Notes under the pieces: generated by a model
Seen by the model: the letters and a program-made list of their open reading frames with translations, nothing else
Database searches by the model: none
What the model was told of the DNA's origin: nothing
Program-made: the position numbers and the translations under genes
NCBI GenBank assembly: GCA_015501055.1
Contig: JADNYV010000030.1
Location: 243,928-307,927, forward strand
DNA: 64,000 nucleotides
Origin: Mucidula mucida
Lineage: Eukaryota; Basidiomycota; Agaricomycetes; Agaricales; Physalacriaceae
Direction of reading: 5' to 3'
Part shown: in pieces, positions 45,801 through 58,557 of the stretch
Layout of the letters: every line of letters begins with the position of its first letter
How positions within the stretch are numbered: position 1 is the stretch's first letter

Positions 45801-48800
45801 GTGGACTGTAGATTCATCGTCTGTACGTCGAAGCCGCCTTCTCATGCAGACAATACCTCATTTCATTCAGATGACTAACGGTGCTGCTTTACTTCTCCGT
45901 GCAACAAATCTCAAGGACCTGATATCAACATGGTGCGCTTTCCGCTGTCTGAGTCTGCTCATATCCTTAAATATGCCCAGCAACCTCTCGAATGCTCCAA
46001 TGAGTGCCTACGCAAAACACCGAGAACGTCTCAAGCGGAACGTCGCTCTGACTTTACTTCAATGTGAAAGTGAAACATCTCGAGTGCAGTTGCTTGTTTC
46101 GATGCTTGGTCAATCTTCGAATATGGTGCGCAGTCATGACCAACTGTATCCTGACCAGCCTTGACGGAGCTCTTAGGTATCCCAAGCCTTCCAAAGATCA
46201 CAGCACGATGGACCTGCTGATCATTCGTCATATGCGGAGGCGAATGAGCGCTTCCTGAGGCCTGTATTGTTGAGACTACAACAGCCGGCCGTGTCAAGAC
46301 GTCAAACATTGTCTGCCGTTGGTCACGCCTGGATCTCCTTCGCGCGTATGGTTCTCCACCTTGTTATCCCCGATGTACCTATCGATCCCGCCGCCATTCG
46401 TAACTGCGAATACCATTTTGCAGAGGCCCAATCTGCTTTCCTCGCGGAACAAATCGGTCTACATCAACAACTTGACTGGCTTACAGCGGGCAATGCGAGT
46501 AGCCCCACCACAAGATATCTTGAAAGGCAAAGAGATGGCTTCCTGGCTACTGCGAGTTCAAAGCCGCGAATCATCCGCGAGAATATCTCCCGCCTGCATA
46601 TGTTCTGGTCAGAGATAACTCAATTCCAAAGCATGATATCGCCCGCGAAGATGGACGATTTACTGCGACAGTTGGAGGCGGGAGACCATTCGGCTAGTGC
46701 TAGGGAGGAGTCTGTACAGCAGACGGTGCACAACTTCCTTCAACGCCTTGCTACTGCCTACGCCGAGTTCGATGATCTTGGGGTTATCTTTCAATTTGCG
46801 TTGTATCATCTGCGCATGGGTCTGCGCATACTTCGTCAAGCAGGTGCTGAAGACAATGCATCCATGGAAAGATTCGCTGGTGCGCTCACCATCTTCCCGT
46901 CGATCAAGGGTGCTTCGGCATTTCTCGATCAGTCCTCTCCCATTTCGCCGGTCGTCGATCCGTGTCAGCACGAATTGATTTGCTTATCGTCCTTGCTATT
47001 AGAGACGGGAGCCGGCGTAGTATCGCACGAACATCTTCGTTATGTGGGCGATATATATGACCGTATAGCTCGTCTTTGGCTGATCGATCAAGAGAAGGCC
47101 AAGCAAGACGAAGCCGTCTCGCAGTCCCTCTATCGTCAAAACCATTCCGCCTACGACGACCTCAGCGATGCCGCACGTGAGGAGCACGAGTTCAGGGCCT
47201 TGTTTCCCTCTTTCGAGGACGTGTTTGAGGCTGCGCAGACGACAGGCGCGGCGTCGACATCAGGTCGTCCTTCGTTATTGGTGTCTGAAGACCAGATGAA
47301 TCGCCTATTGGATTTACACTATGACATTGTGTACGGATCAACCAAGGCTAATGTCGAGGCAAACATACAACACTATGCTACCACAAGAATTCGCACAATC
47401 TCAGGGCTTCCTTTAACCGACCTTTCCGATGCAGTCGATGAACAACGCATGTTCCAACTTCAGCTCGTTCATGACTCCTCAGTAGGACATCGCACTGGAG
47501 GGCGCCGGCGTTCCGTGAATTTCTATCTCGACTCGAACGTTGACGAGACCCAGAAAGCCTCTAAAATCGTTGAACGCATGCGAACGCGCCTCCTACAGCT
47601 CATTGAGGAGTGGCCAGATCAGATGGTCTTGCACCACCTCAAGGAACGTTGTGATGCCTTCTTGTCCCTCGGCCTGGACAGCCCTGTTGCAAAGGTGCTG
47701 TCGGCGCTTGAGCAACTTTTACTCCAAACAGAAGACTGGGAGTTATTCGCCAATCGCACAAACAACCTGAAACCTGAACGTTTAGCTCTCATCGAGCTCA
47801 TAGTCGAGTGGCGTCGCATGGAGCTGTCCTGTTGGGATACCCTCCTCGAGTCGGAGTACATAAAGTTCCAAGGAAATGGTATGGCTGACTGGTGGTTCCG
47901 CCTCTACAACGCGCTCATTCGTGGATCGTTGGATGCCTTCAAACGAGCTCAAAACGGACAGGAGGCAAGCTCGGATTACATGACAACACTCTTACCTCTG
48001 CTGAACGAATTCATCCGCACGAGTTCCCTTGGCCAATTCCAGTCAAGAATGAAGCTACTGGGAAGCTTCGAGCGTTACTGCTTTGCTATCATTCCCACTC
48101 TATCGGAGTCCGATAGGGTAGTCATTGGACGAGTCCAACGTCTCCTGAAAGCGACGTGGGAGATCTTCGACCTCTATTCGCCAGCAATCGCATCGTATCT
48201 TCGAGATCAACGGGCCGCTTTGGAGAAGGAGGTCAAAAACTTCGTGAAACTTGCTAGCTGGAAGGATATTAACGTGCAGGCTTTGAAGCAGAGCGCCCAA
48301 CGCACGCATCACCAGCTGTACAAAATTATTCGCAAGTTCCGTGACACGCTGCGTCTTCCCGCAGCAGATCGTATTCTTCCCCAGTTCGCTCGAAGGGAGG
48401 AGGGAGCGGATTTACCGTTTGATCAACTCTTGGTCCAACATCCCCCCAACCTCGCACACGATTTTCCTACCAAGGAGCCAGCACCAACTTCGTCGCATCT
48501 TGCAAACCTAACTCGAACTTACGCTCGGTTTTCGGACGTCCTCCAGACTAAACTCAGAATTTTCATCGCGTCTACCTTGCCACAACATGTGGACGACCTA
48601 TCTTCAGAGATCATCCTTGGCATGAAGGATCTGTCGTCCGCCCAACCTCCTGCCGACATCTCTTCGGAGAAGCGTACCAAATGGTCGAAGGCACTCCTCG
48701 TCCGGAAAAGAAAAGCCTGGAGTGATTTGCTGAAGGAGCTGAAACGTGCCGGCTTTGCCACAAATCTCAAATCGGAGACTTTGCAACACCACCAAGACAG

Positions 48801-51800
48801 TCGTTGGATCAGAGAACAACCTGCGCTTCCTTCTGTCGACTCACGCTTCCATGCGCTTCTCATCAAAGGGGAGAACTACTTCCACAGACTCGAGGAGGCC
48901 ATGAAAGATTTGCGTACATCGATTCCAACGCATCACTCCGACCTGACCACTCGAGAGCTTCAGCGGGGCGTGGTCTTCCTGGAATCATGTTTTGGTATGG
49001 CAATAGAATCAAGAGCTCGGTGAGTATATATCGTTAATGGTAATATTCAAGCTAATGTTCCTTAGGTTAGCTATTTCTTTAGAGCAGTACACGTTCCTAA
49101 GGAAAACGACGCGACGCCTTCATATGCTAGCTGCATCAGAAGCCAATTATCGAGGTACTGGCTGTTTGGAACATGCTCTGAACGTCAGAAATCTTCTTGC
49201 GCGCATCATCATCAGCCTGAGGAAGCGACAATGACCTTAAACATGCTTCAAGAGCATACTGTTCCAGATTTGGAGACACCGCAGCACTCGGTGAGCGATA
49301 TGAAAGGAGCACTTCAAACGGCAGTCGGTCAACTGAATGTCGTCGTTGACAATGTTGATTTAACGACCTATCCCGTTATCTTGTCACGTGAGTGTAAAGT
49401 TATCCATTTATCCAGCCGATTGACTGTTGTCCAGATGAGCACACGGTGATCACAGACGCTTTGACGTTGGTTTACCAAATTCAAGCGACGATTTTCAAAC
49501 TGTCCCAAGTGCATGGACCTTCACGAGAAATCTTTACTGGCATTCACAAGTGGCTCGTCGAGCAACCCGTTCCTTCTGTGGAGGATGATCACTCTGAAGA
49601 ATCCGAAATCGATCCGGACACGATAATTGAGACATGCCTCATTAATGTCCAATCCTTGTTGGCGAAATCCACCAACGTCGTCGGCGACGAAGATGACAGA
49701 GCCAACTACATTCGAAGTGATTATCACACTGTTCAGGACATGACTCACTCTGCCTATGTGGGCGCTACCTTACAGGCACTCGGCGACCTCATGCGTTCAA
49801 AACTCAGTGGCAATGTCCTTCTTCGACTTCTTCCTTTCCTAGACCAATACGAAAATCTACTCGAGGACCAGTTGACTTGTCATGCGGCGTGGACAAAGGC
49901 GTTGTTCAAACTGTCTCACGTCTTGTGCTCCCTTCTTCAGACGCTATCGCGAGACGGATTCTGCAAACCCCCTGACCTTGATGAATCTGGATCAGGCGAA
50001 GACGCTACAGGTACAACGGATGGGTTGGGGATGGGCGAAGGTTCAGGCACTCAAAACGTCAGCAAGGAGATAGAGGAGGAGAGCCAGGTGGAAGGTCTCC
50101 AAGGGGAAACCGACAAGAACGAAGACGGAGACGTAGAGAATGACGACGACAACGCTATCGAAATGGCCGACGATTTTGGTGGAGACATGAAGGACGTCCC
50201 CGATACAGGCTCCCAGGATGATAACGCGTCGGATCAAGAAAGTGATGAGGAACCAGATGAGCAAGTGGGAGATTTGGAGGCCAACGATCCTGCTGCTGTA
50301 GATGAGAAGCTGTGGGGAGACGAAGAGGGCCCTGATGATTCTGGAAAGGATGAGCAGACTGGAAAAGATCATTCAGAGAAAAGACGGAGAAATTCTGAGG
50401 TGGCAGCGAAAGAGGGGAATGAGAAGTCTGAGAATAAGGAGAAGCAAGACGAGAGCCAGGAGCCAAAGGATGGGGAGGAGGGTGAGGACGTCCCAGAAGA
50501 GCAGGTCGACGACGAGAAGGATCCTGAGGCTTGCGGTGCACCTATGAACGATCATATTCCTGAAGCCGACACTTTGGACCTTCCGGATGATATAGACTTG
50601 GGCATGGGAGATGAAACGGAGGGAGATCGGAACGAGGAGGATGCGGGCGAAGACGATCCGGAGGCCGACATTCCCGAGGACGCAGAAATGCAAGATTTAG
50701 AGGATATCGACGGCGGGAAGGTCGATGAAGAAAATCACGGCAATGAAGAGCCATCAAAAGCTGACGAGGGCAAGGATGAGTCGATGGATGAAGGGGATGA
50801 CGGCGAGGGAGATCGACGAGCAGAAGCTATAGAGGAAGAAGACCCGCAGAATTCGGTAGAAGAAGCAGGTGTTGCCCCCCCCGATATCGGGAGTGGTGAC
50901 GACAACATGGAATCCGACGAGCAGCAACACGCCGACAGTGGGGAGAATGCCAGTGGAGAAGCACAAGAGGCTTCAAGATCCGGAGGCGGGGAAAATGCTC
51001 AACAATCTGCTGCTGACAGTAATCAGTAAGCCACCTCCATATTCACGCAGTCTAATGCTAAGTTCTTTCACAGTTCCGGTCCGTCAGAGCCTAATCATGT
51101 TCAAGACCAACTCGACGCATCTAAGGATGTTGGCGACAGTGGCTCCGGCATCCAACAAGGTCAACAATCCCAGACTCAAGCACCGCAGACCAAGAGCGAC
51201 CCACTTCGGAGTCTTGGTGACGCTCTCAAGGAGGCGCGCCAAATGTTCGACGAGATTCTGAACAACGAGCAACCTGCTGACAAACCTACCCGGGCCGAGA
51301 CCGCCGATCAGGTGGAATATATTCGACCGGATGAGGAAGACCAGGAGATGCAGGCGCTCGGGCCCGCTGAGGATGAACAGACCGCTAAGTTAAGGGATCT
51401 CAAGCTGCTTGATGACGACAAGGAGCCGGATGAGGAGACCCCGATGGATGTGGACATGGACATGCCGATGGAAGCAGAAAAGCAACAATCTGCCTTATCG
51501 AAGGAGGACCTCGCAAATTCTGGCAAAGAGCAATCTCAGGATAGCATCGAGGGTGCCATCACACATCTGCCATCTCGGAATGTGGACGCCACTGTCAACC
51601 CTGATCCATCGGCTCCGAAAGGTGATGTTGATATGGATGAAATTCTTCCGGATGAAGAAGTTGAAGTTCAACTTCGACATTGGCAAGAAGCGGGAGCACC
51701 ATCCGAAGGAGCCGATCATATGTGGCGTCTCTATGAGTCGCTCACCCACGACCTTGCGTATGCGCTTTGCGAACAACTTCGTCTCATCCTGGAGCCTACC

Positions 51801-52580
51801 TTGGCCACTCGACTCAAGGGCGACTACCGCACGGGTAAACGTCTGAACATGAAGAAGATCATTCCCTACATTGCCAGCGACTACACCAAAGACAAAATTT
51901 GGTTACGGCGTACGCGTCCTAGTCAGCGGGAGTACCAGATCCTCATCGCCCTTGACGACTCCCGGTCCATGTCCGAATCGCATTCTGTCCATCTGGCTTA
52001 CCAGACGATGGCCCTTGTTTCAAAAGCGTTGACACGTCTTGAAGCGGGTGACATAGGCATCGCTAAGTTTGGGCAGACCGTAGACATTCTACACGGTTTC
52101 TCGGACGGGCCATTCACTGATCAGACGGGTATGAAGGTTATGAGCTCGTTCAAGTTTGATCAAAAGGCGACAAACGTTCTCTCGCTCGTCGACCGGAGTC
52201 TACAAGTGTTGGAAAAGGCGCGCGAGACGCGGTCGATGAGCTCATCATCTGCTGCGGATCTTTGGCAGTTGGAGGTGATTATCTCGGACGGCATATGTCA
52301 GGACCACGAACAGCTGCGTTCTGTCCTGAGAAAGGCGGAGGAGCAAAGGGTTATGATCGTGTTCATCATCATTGATTCGCTGGACGCACAGCAAGGATCG
52401 ATTTTCACGATGGAAAAGGCAGACTTCCAAAATGTCGATGGGCGAATGGAGCTGAAGCTTCATCGCTACCTGGATTCTTTCCCGTTCGAGTACTACGTCG
52501 TGTTGCGGAATGTGGAGTCTCTCCCTGGGGTTTTAGCTACAACGTTGAAGCAGTTTTTTGAACGTATTTCTGAAGAGTAG
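36882..52580 (+). CDS. MDN1: Midasin, dynein-like AAA ATPase of 60S assembly
   Basis: About 15.7 kb, and from its span near 4,900 residues, the family size. Six AAA modules are visible by their P-loops: near 37900 (SPPSSGKATL, degenerate), 38970 (GETGTGKTSV), 40375 (GPTSSGKTSS), 41260 (GETGCGKTSV), 42505 (GSPGVGKTSL) and 43430 (GGRNSGKSEV). Walker B is intact in modules 2-5 (LLDEINLA type) but altered in 1 (FKDID) and 6 (LDGAN), as is usual. A long helical linker (about 44.6-49 kb), an Asp/Glu-rich tail (about 49.9-51.7 kb) and a C-terminal MIDAS domain with DDSRSMS (51957) follow. It removes assembly factors from pre-60S particles in nucleolus and nucleoplasm. Early exons: 36882-37168, 37219-37698, 37746-39305, 39360-39554, 39608-42023, 42076-42141, 42191-44552. 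The last listed contains an unexplained one-base frame change; splicing at 44780-44810 is unresolved. Confidence 0.93.
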
Positions 52581-53661
52581 TGTAGATTATATAGACTAAA
52601 GAGCCATCTTGTATTATTAGACAACAATACTGAACTCGCATACCACGCACGTCACGGATCCGAAATCTAGTCGAATACTTGGGATGCGGGGCATGGTTTG
52701 TATGACTGACAGGTGCAACACAACTCAAATAACATTGAGGGTCCGTAAATACGGGTAGATCACATTACCGACACAAGTATAGTCTTCACGTACGCAGCCA
52801 TTCTCATGCACGTTCCGGAATCGATGTATCCCACTTTAACCGCATTCGCCAATGCGGAACCGCTGAAAAAGAATTCGAACGCACGACGATTGAAGTTAGG
52901 ACGGTGATTACCCGAATCGATGAGACAAGGCATCCAAATGGATTTGTGGCACACAAGATGATAGGGCCAGCTCTACGCTTGGCGCGATTCAAGCTCTGCC
53001 ACATGATAGCCTTTCCGCATGCTGCTCCGACGAACCCGCAACAGATACCGAGTTGAAAGTTCTTCAAAGACACCGTTGATGAAGCAGTTGGAGTTACCGC
53101 ATTTATATTGTGGCGTCGGGGCGCTGACCAGTGTACTTCACGTCATTCGCGGGTCCCAACACATGAAGCCGACCGGTTATATCAAGTCGCACGTCTGATG
53201 ATACTAAGAATAGGTGTTATCACCCCAACGAGATGAAGGAAAGTGCATGGATCATATTGAAGGGAACTGAGGTAAGTATAGCGTCGAAGGAAATGTCAGA
53301 AGATAGCGAAGCTCAAGCTCCTGTGACCGTCGCGACGATCCCCATGAACACGAGCATTATAATCTCCAGTGGATATTAGTCTTGGTCCTCGCCATTAGGA
53401 AAAGCAAGATCCTCCTGCACGCCTTGGTTTAAAGAGGACCGTGATTGTAAGATGAAGAGACTCGCAACCGAAAAAAACTGCGGTATCTGTAGGCAACCTT
53501 AGGGCCGGCGCGAAGAAGAACGGTGATGCATTACGTGCCGTGCTTACGCCAGAAGAGATAGTGGAATAGAGACTCCGATGGACAGTTCATAAGTTGGGTC
53601 GTCTCGCAGGCACACAGGTCGCGTCCGTCGGAGGCTCCCTCTATCATTTCTATCCTACTAC
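52581..53661. other. Intergenic region, possible relic coding
   Basis: 1.1 kb. On the minus strand a frame at 53073-52804 begins at a GTG and contains LGICCGFVGAACGKAIMWQS, faintly like a membrane segment; without a start codon or family match I do not call it a gene. Confidence 0.4.
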
Positions 53662-53668
53662 TATATAA
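53662..53668 (+). promoter_or_regulatory. TATA box of the DUF7704 gene
   Basis: TATATAA, 33 bp upstream of the ATG at 53701. The short distance implies a very short 5' UTR. Confidence 0.4.
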
Positions 53669-53700
53669 CACCTCATCCGTGTCACCCACATTCCTTAGAA

Positions 53701-54339
53701 ATGGATTCCTCCAGATCCGCCCTCCCCGACTTTTATTATTTCGTATTTGCGGCCTACGAGCCTCTGCTATGTATCATAGGCTTCCTAGGAACCTTGGCGT
53801 ACGTTCCCCCATCTCTCATCCTCCTCGAGACGTGTTTCTGACTTTCAGATTTACACAGTGATCCCAAAAGCGTAAGCTTACTTGTTGGGGCGCTTCTCCA
53901 CTTCTTCTTTTGTTCATCTCCGTCTTAGACACACGACGGCCAAGCGCCATGGACCTTGGATGTTCACCCGCCTGATACCCTCCCTCGAGCGAGTCTGGTC
54001 ACCATCATTCAACTCGCGCATGTCTGTGCTTTAATGGGTGTTGTCAATTTCTTCGTCCTCACCGCCGTACGGAGACATCTATCCGCAAATCCCGCCCTCC
54101 AGGAGAAGCTCGTATTCTCCCTACTCTGTCCCCTTCTAATGGGAGACATAATGCACCTATATCTTACACTGTGGTCGCAGGGGGACCATAAATGGGACGT
54201 CTTCAATTGGAGCCCGATGCTATGGGCGACCGTGGGGATAGGGTTCACGTTGATTGTTCCACGGGTATTTTGGCACTTGGGTATCGGGCGCTACATGGAC
54301 TCAAGGGACTCGTATCTATTGAAGCAGACTCCCAAGTAG
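53701..54339 (+). CDS. DUF7704-like integral membrane protein
   Basis: Three exons (53701-53798, 53860-53872, 53929-54339) encode 173 residues. Four hydrophobic segments are visible, including YYFVFAAYEPLLCIIGFLG, VTIIQLAHVCALMGVVNFF, LVFSLLCPLLMGDIMHLYLT and LWATVGIGFTLIVPRVF. The EP motif in the first helix and the aDimHLY motif in the third fit the fungal DUF7704 group. No function is known. Exon 2 has only 13 nt; it is required because skipping it or using the earlier acceptor brings a stop. Confidence 0.72.
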
Positions 54340-54751
54340 ACGATAGACAACTACTTATTTATTTAGGCGTGAAAGTCATGTAGCATAGTATAAGCAAGTC
54401 CTTGTCCAGATTACTAGTCACCGTCCGAACAAACAGGCCATTCATCGTGTCAGGTCAAGGTTGGCACTATGTGCTCCGCAAAACTAGCCATTTCCGACTG
54501 ACTCTTCAACTAACTTCATGGGCCGTGTGTGGCGCTTATATTTCGGTCCCGGCCTCTTCGGTTACTGCATAGACGTCTAGGTCGTTAATTCAATCGATAG
54601 AAACATACAGAAATACAATCTTGTCAAGCGGTCTCGGTACAATAGGTAGGAATCATAAGTCTGGGGATACATGATTTAACATCTCAGAAAACGTACGCTA
54701 AGATACTTATCCAAACGGGGAAGATAAAAAAAAAAAACGTCACGGGTCATA
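54340..54751. other. Intergenic gap between convergent genes
   Basis: 412 bp with a run of 12 A at 54726-54737 near the VID27 stop. No coding signal seen. Confidence 0.5.
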
Positions 54752-57583
54752 TCACCACGGGGTGTTCACAATATTCGACCTACTTCTCGCATTAGCAAGC
54801 TGGCCGGACAAGGACGCCCTGGTGGGTTTCGTCAGATTCTTCTTGTTGATGGCCATAACATCGTTCTGAAGCGCCACAATCTAGAACAGATACATCAGGA
54901 GCCGCTTGGTCGGGGTGGGAAACGCGCTTACAATCTCCTTGTCATCACCGAACTTGAAGTTATCCTGAACGACATGGTCCTCGTACTTCTTGATCTCATA
55001 TCGGTCAAGCATGCCTTTCTTGACCTTTGAGAAGTCCCATGCAATGATAAACTGGCCAGTCGAGGTCACGATCGCGTTCTCGACCGCATCCTGCCCTTGG
55101 TTGAACCTGTGCGCGCTGTTAGCAGAGCGAACGAAATGATGAGAAGAACTTGCCTAGCTGGGGTAAATGAAACATCATGATTCATATACGCCACATGTTC
55201 ACTCCGCAGCTGCAGCCTCTTTGGAATGGGCTTTGCATTCGCAGGGAAACTCCGATCAAAGCCCAAGCTCCCCTGGTACTTGCCCTCTCCAATAAGCGTG
55301 TCAATCAGCAGCAAGTAAGTTCTAGTCGTCGCCACAATCCATCGTCCATCAGCAGTGGTATCAATCCCAAGGATGGGGTCTCCTAGTGGCGGGAGGGCAG
55401 TCTTCGCATTCTTCCCAATGGAATCGAACAAACGAATATCACCCTTTTCGCTCGCCACTGCGAGCTTGCCTGACGCGGTTGTCGCGACGCCGGAAAACTT
55501 ATTCTTGCTGGCATATTGTTTGTACTGGCTGTCTACCATCTTGGTTCCAGAAACCCGAGGATCGATGCGGAATAGGGCGTTGTGGGAGGCACCAACGAGG
55601 GTCTTCTCATGTGTGGTTGGGGCGAATTTGTTATCTGGCGCGATGTGGTCCACTGTGACATCGTCATGAACTTTCCACTCTTCGACGATCTTCCCCCGTT
55701 CAATGTCTATGCTAAAGAGCGAGTTTGGATCCGTTGGATTCATCAAGATCATCTTGGAATCCTGATCGTGAAGCATGAGCTAGAGTGACATGGTATTAGA
55801 ACGCCACCATCTGTCACAAGAACGAAAACTTACCTCCGTGGGCGTGAACGTTTTGCCTTTAGGCGTGACAAGATTGGCCATGGTCCCAATGAAACTGGCA
55901 TGGTTCTCTGCGTCATGACTGAAAACGCCAATATTGTTTCCTCGAACAACGTAAGAGCGATCACCCTTGTAACCGACAGCAAGCATCGAGTTCTTCGCTC
56001 CATTGAAATCTGGCATTTTGGGTGCTTCTTCATCCTCAGACTCATCTTCGGAACCTTCCGAATCTAAACAATTGTCGACTGTGAATTATTGCGCAAGTGC
56101 AAGAAGTAAAAGTCGCACCTGAACCAGCCTCCAGCTCAGATAGAACTTCCTCTTCATCTTCCTCTTCTTCGTCCTCGGGATCAGCCATTTCAATATCTTC
56201 TGAAGTAGAACTGAGAATGTAGGCCTGCTCTTCAGCCTAGAAGAAGCTATTGAAAACTCCGATTTATGTATTTTACTGTTTCTTACCTTGATCTTGGACC
56301 ATGGCGCCTGAAACTTGTTTTCCCATGCAGCAACAGTGAACGCCTGCTGGAAACTGGCATACACATCTTCATCCGGGAACCGGAAGAGCCAGCTTGTCAC
56401 ATCAGAGTCGTTTGCGTCTATTTGATTCCATGCAAGAGAAGACATCTTGGGAGACCACCTCTCGTTCATGTTGAATGGAATTTCATGAGCGAGAATTGGA
56501 TGTCCATCCTTGAGGGCAGTCAACCAGAAGCGATACTCTCCGACGCGCTGTACGATCTGAGCAGTAAAGGGTCCGAACTCTTCCCATATGGGCTCAGGAA
56601 CCTTGCTCAACCAAAGGTAGAGCTCGGCCTCAGAGCTAACGACAACAGTGGTTGCATGCTCTTGCAAGGCCGCCACAGGGTTGCCCTTATCGGGTGAGGT
56701 TGGAGGGGAAGAGGATGTCAACGGCTCTGCTTGAACGGCCTTCTTGCGAGGAGTTGGCTTCTTCGTCTGGATCGCAGGAGGTCTGAGAAATGATATATTA
56801 GTAGGAAATGAGTACAGGCCGGGTAACACTTACTTCCACATGAACTCCTCCAATTCAGCGTCACTCAGGTTATCTGCAGCTGCCTTGTACTTGCGTTCGT
56901 ACATGGCACGTAACATGCAGATTTCAAAGAAAGTCTTGGTGGGCCCATTGGTGCCCTGCGCCACATATTCGAACAGCTCGTCGACGTCACCACGAAGGTC
57001 ACGCCAGATGAATGTAGGCTCGCCGTCCGTTTCTCCGGTACGAAATTCGAGTTCCTCGCCTATTAAGAACGTGCGTTCCTCGTCCGCTATGCCAAACTAA
57101 GGATAAGGTGGCCTAAATTATAGCGCCACTCACTTTCGTCCGCCTCTTCCAATAGCTCTTGATCCCCATCTTCGTAGACTCTCGTGATTACGAGCTGAAA
57201 GTTGTGCTCCGCGGATGGAACGCGGCGAATCGTTGCCATGGCGTCATTATAACTGTGATTGCATGAGAATGCGACAACAATGGCGGCAAGTCGAGACGAA
57301 CATGCATTCTCGAGACGAGCGAATATTGCCCGGACGAACCAGGTACAGCTGGCCGGTAGAAATCTTCACGACTGCATGACACGTCAATTCTTGTTTGCTT
57401 TTAGTTGGCAACATGAGCGCACCTTCAGCAGCATTGGGATCCTCTGCAAGCATTAGTTAGTCCGGGCCGCGACGGTTAACAGTCGAAAACGTACGCCACA
57501 CTTTGCCTATCACTGTTAGATTGGAATCAGTGGGGATTTAGGGTCCAATGAGGACGCGACGTACGATTTCTGAAGAGATTCAT
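54752..57583 (-). CDS. VID27: VID27, vacuolar import and degradation protein
   Basis: The N-terminus is rebuilt from three small exons into MNLFRNLIGKVWQDPNAAEG, followed by STGQLYLVRPGNIRSS, the typical VID27 opening. An acidic linker follows, then a WD40/propeller-like C-terminal part with FNGAKNSMLAVGYKGDRSYVV, LHDQDSKMILMNPTDPNSLF, GDIRLFDSIGKNAKTALPPL and DTTADGRWIVATTRTYLLLI. The last exon gives IVALQNDVMAINKKNLTKPT with the RASL block and ends NTPW; retaining the preceding intron would cut the protein at 54881. Yeast VID27 is a cytoplasmic protein named from the pathway that degrades fructose-1,6-bisphosphatase, but its molecular role is unclear. Introns are short GT-AG. Confidence 0.88.
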
Positions 57584-57680
57584 GGCAGTCGTAGTGGTCG
57601 AAAGTGAAAGAGGCGATTTGATCGTGACAAGCGATCACGACACCAGTCACGCAGCCAATCTATTGTTCTCCTCGACCACA
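57584..57680. promoter_or_regulatory. 97-bp divergent promoter, VID27 / small protein
   Basis: Full distance between the two start codons. Both genes must share this space for initiation. No clear core element. Confidence 0.55.
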
Positions 57681-58051
57681 ATGAGCTCAAACCCTCCCAC
57701 TCCATCCGCAGGTATATATGTCTGGCACTCCTAGTGATAAATGGCATACTCACTCGCCTTTCAGGCCAATCAGAGCCTGTAACCCCCGGCTCTGCATTCC
57801 GTTCGCGGAATTCCGCGGCTGCAGATGTAACTTCCAGCATTTCATCGTCCTGTCAGCGTCTCACACATTCCAAATAGCTCTCATCTTCTTCCGCCTTTTC
57901 CGACTCGCGTCTGGCCCGTGAGGCATCGCGTTCCAGCTTTTCTGCTCTCAATACCCCCAATCGAAAGACCATTCGTTCTGACCCCGCGTTGTTGACGTGT
58001 TTTGATCCTTCGGACCGCGAATTGTACGACTTGTGGGCTCCTAAGAGCTAG
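57681..58051 (+). CDS. Small 88-residue protein, unknown
   Basis: Three exons (57681-57711, 57765-57826, 57878-58051) join in phase to 88 residues, too short for an unspliced search. It is Ser/Pro/Arg-rich at first (PTPSAGQSEPVTPGSAFRS), then has a compact tail TCFDPSDRELYDLWAPKS. Donors are gtatat and gtaact, acceptors ttcag and aatag. The clean phase of both joins and the ordered C-terminal tail argue that it is real. No known domain; small size and charge suggest a regulatory or adaptor role, which is guesswork. Confidence 0.55.
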
Positions 58052-58557
58052 ACTATACTGTGATCGACGTTGTACTTTGATCAATGTGACTCTTTGCGCT
58101 TTGAGGTTTGTAAAAGGCTCTGCGTTGGCATACCTACCGGATCTTCTTGCGAAGTGGCTCGTACGACGCAAGGTTTACAGTGGCGTAATTCTAGTTCTCG
58201 CAGAGGGCGCACCACGCTTAAGGTAGTTGGTTCAAAAGGCGCGCATCTTCTCACTCGTCTCTGGGTACACCGTAAATGCCTGACATCTGTCGACTACTTG
58301 CTGCTCCTTTACCAGTCCTTAAGCCTACACGCTGAGACTTGACGAGACTTCTCTTCTCTTCAGTCTTGTCTGTTATGCTTGAACTCATGCCCTATCCGGG
58401 CGCTCATCAACTTCGCGAGGAAATCTGGTCATCATTCACTTTTACACCCGGCATACTTTGATCAGTATACTTGGCATGTGTCACATGATGTACAGCGTGG
58501 GTATACATATACACCTCGCTTCAGCTTGCAACCCCTTTAACCCCCCACCACCAGGAC
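58052..58557. other. Intergenic region
   Basis: 506 bp. I looked for a tRNA fold and found none. TATACATATA near 58502 may serve the F-box locus. Confidence 0.45.

Noticed and set aside
52804..53073. 89-codon minus-strand frame downstream of midasin as a membrane protein
   Set aside because: It opens at GTG, has no clear hydrophobic helix series and no family motif.
58100..58345. tRNA or small RNA gene
   Set aside because: No cloverleaf pairing or A/B box could be found by eye.
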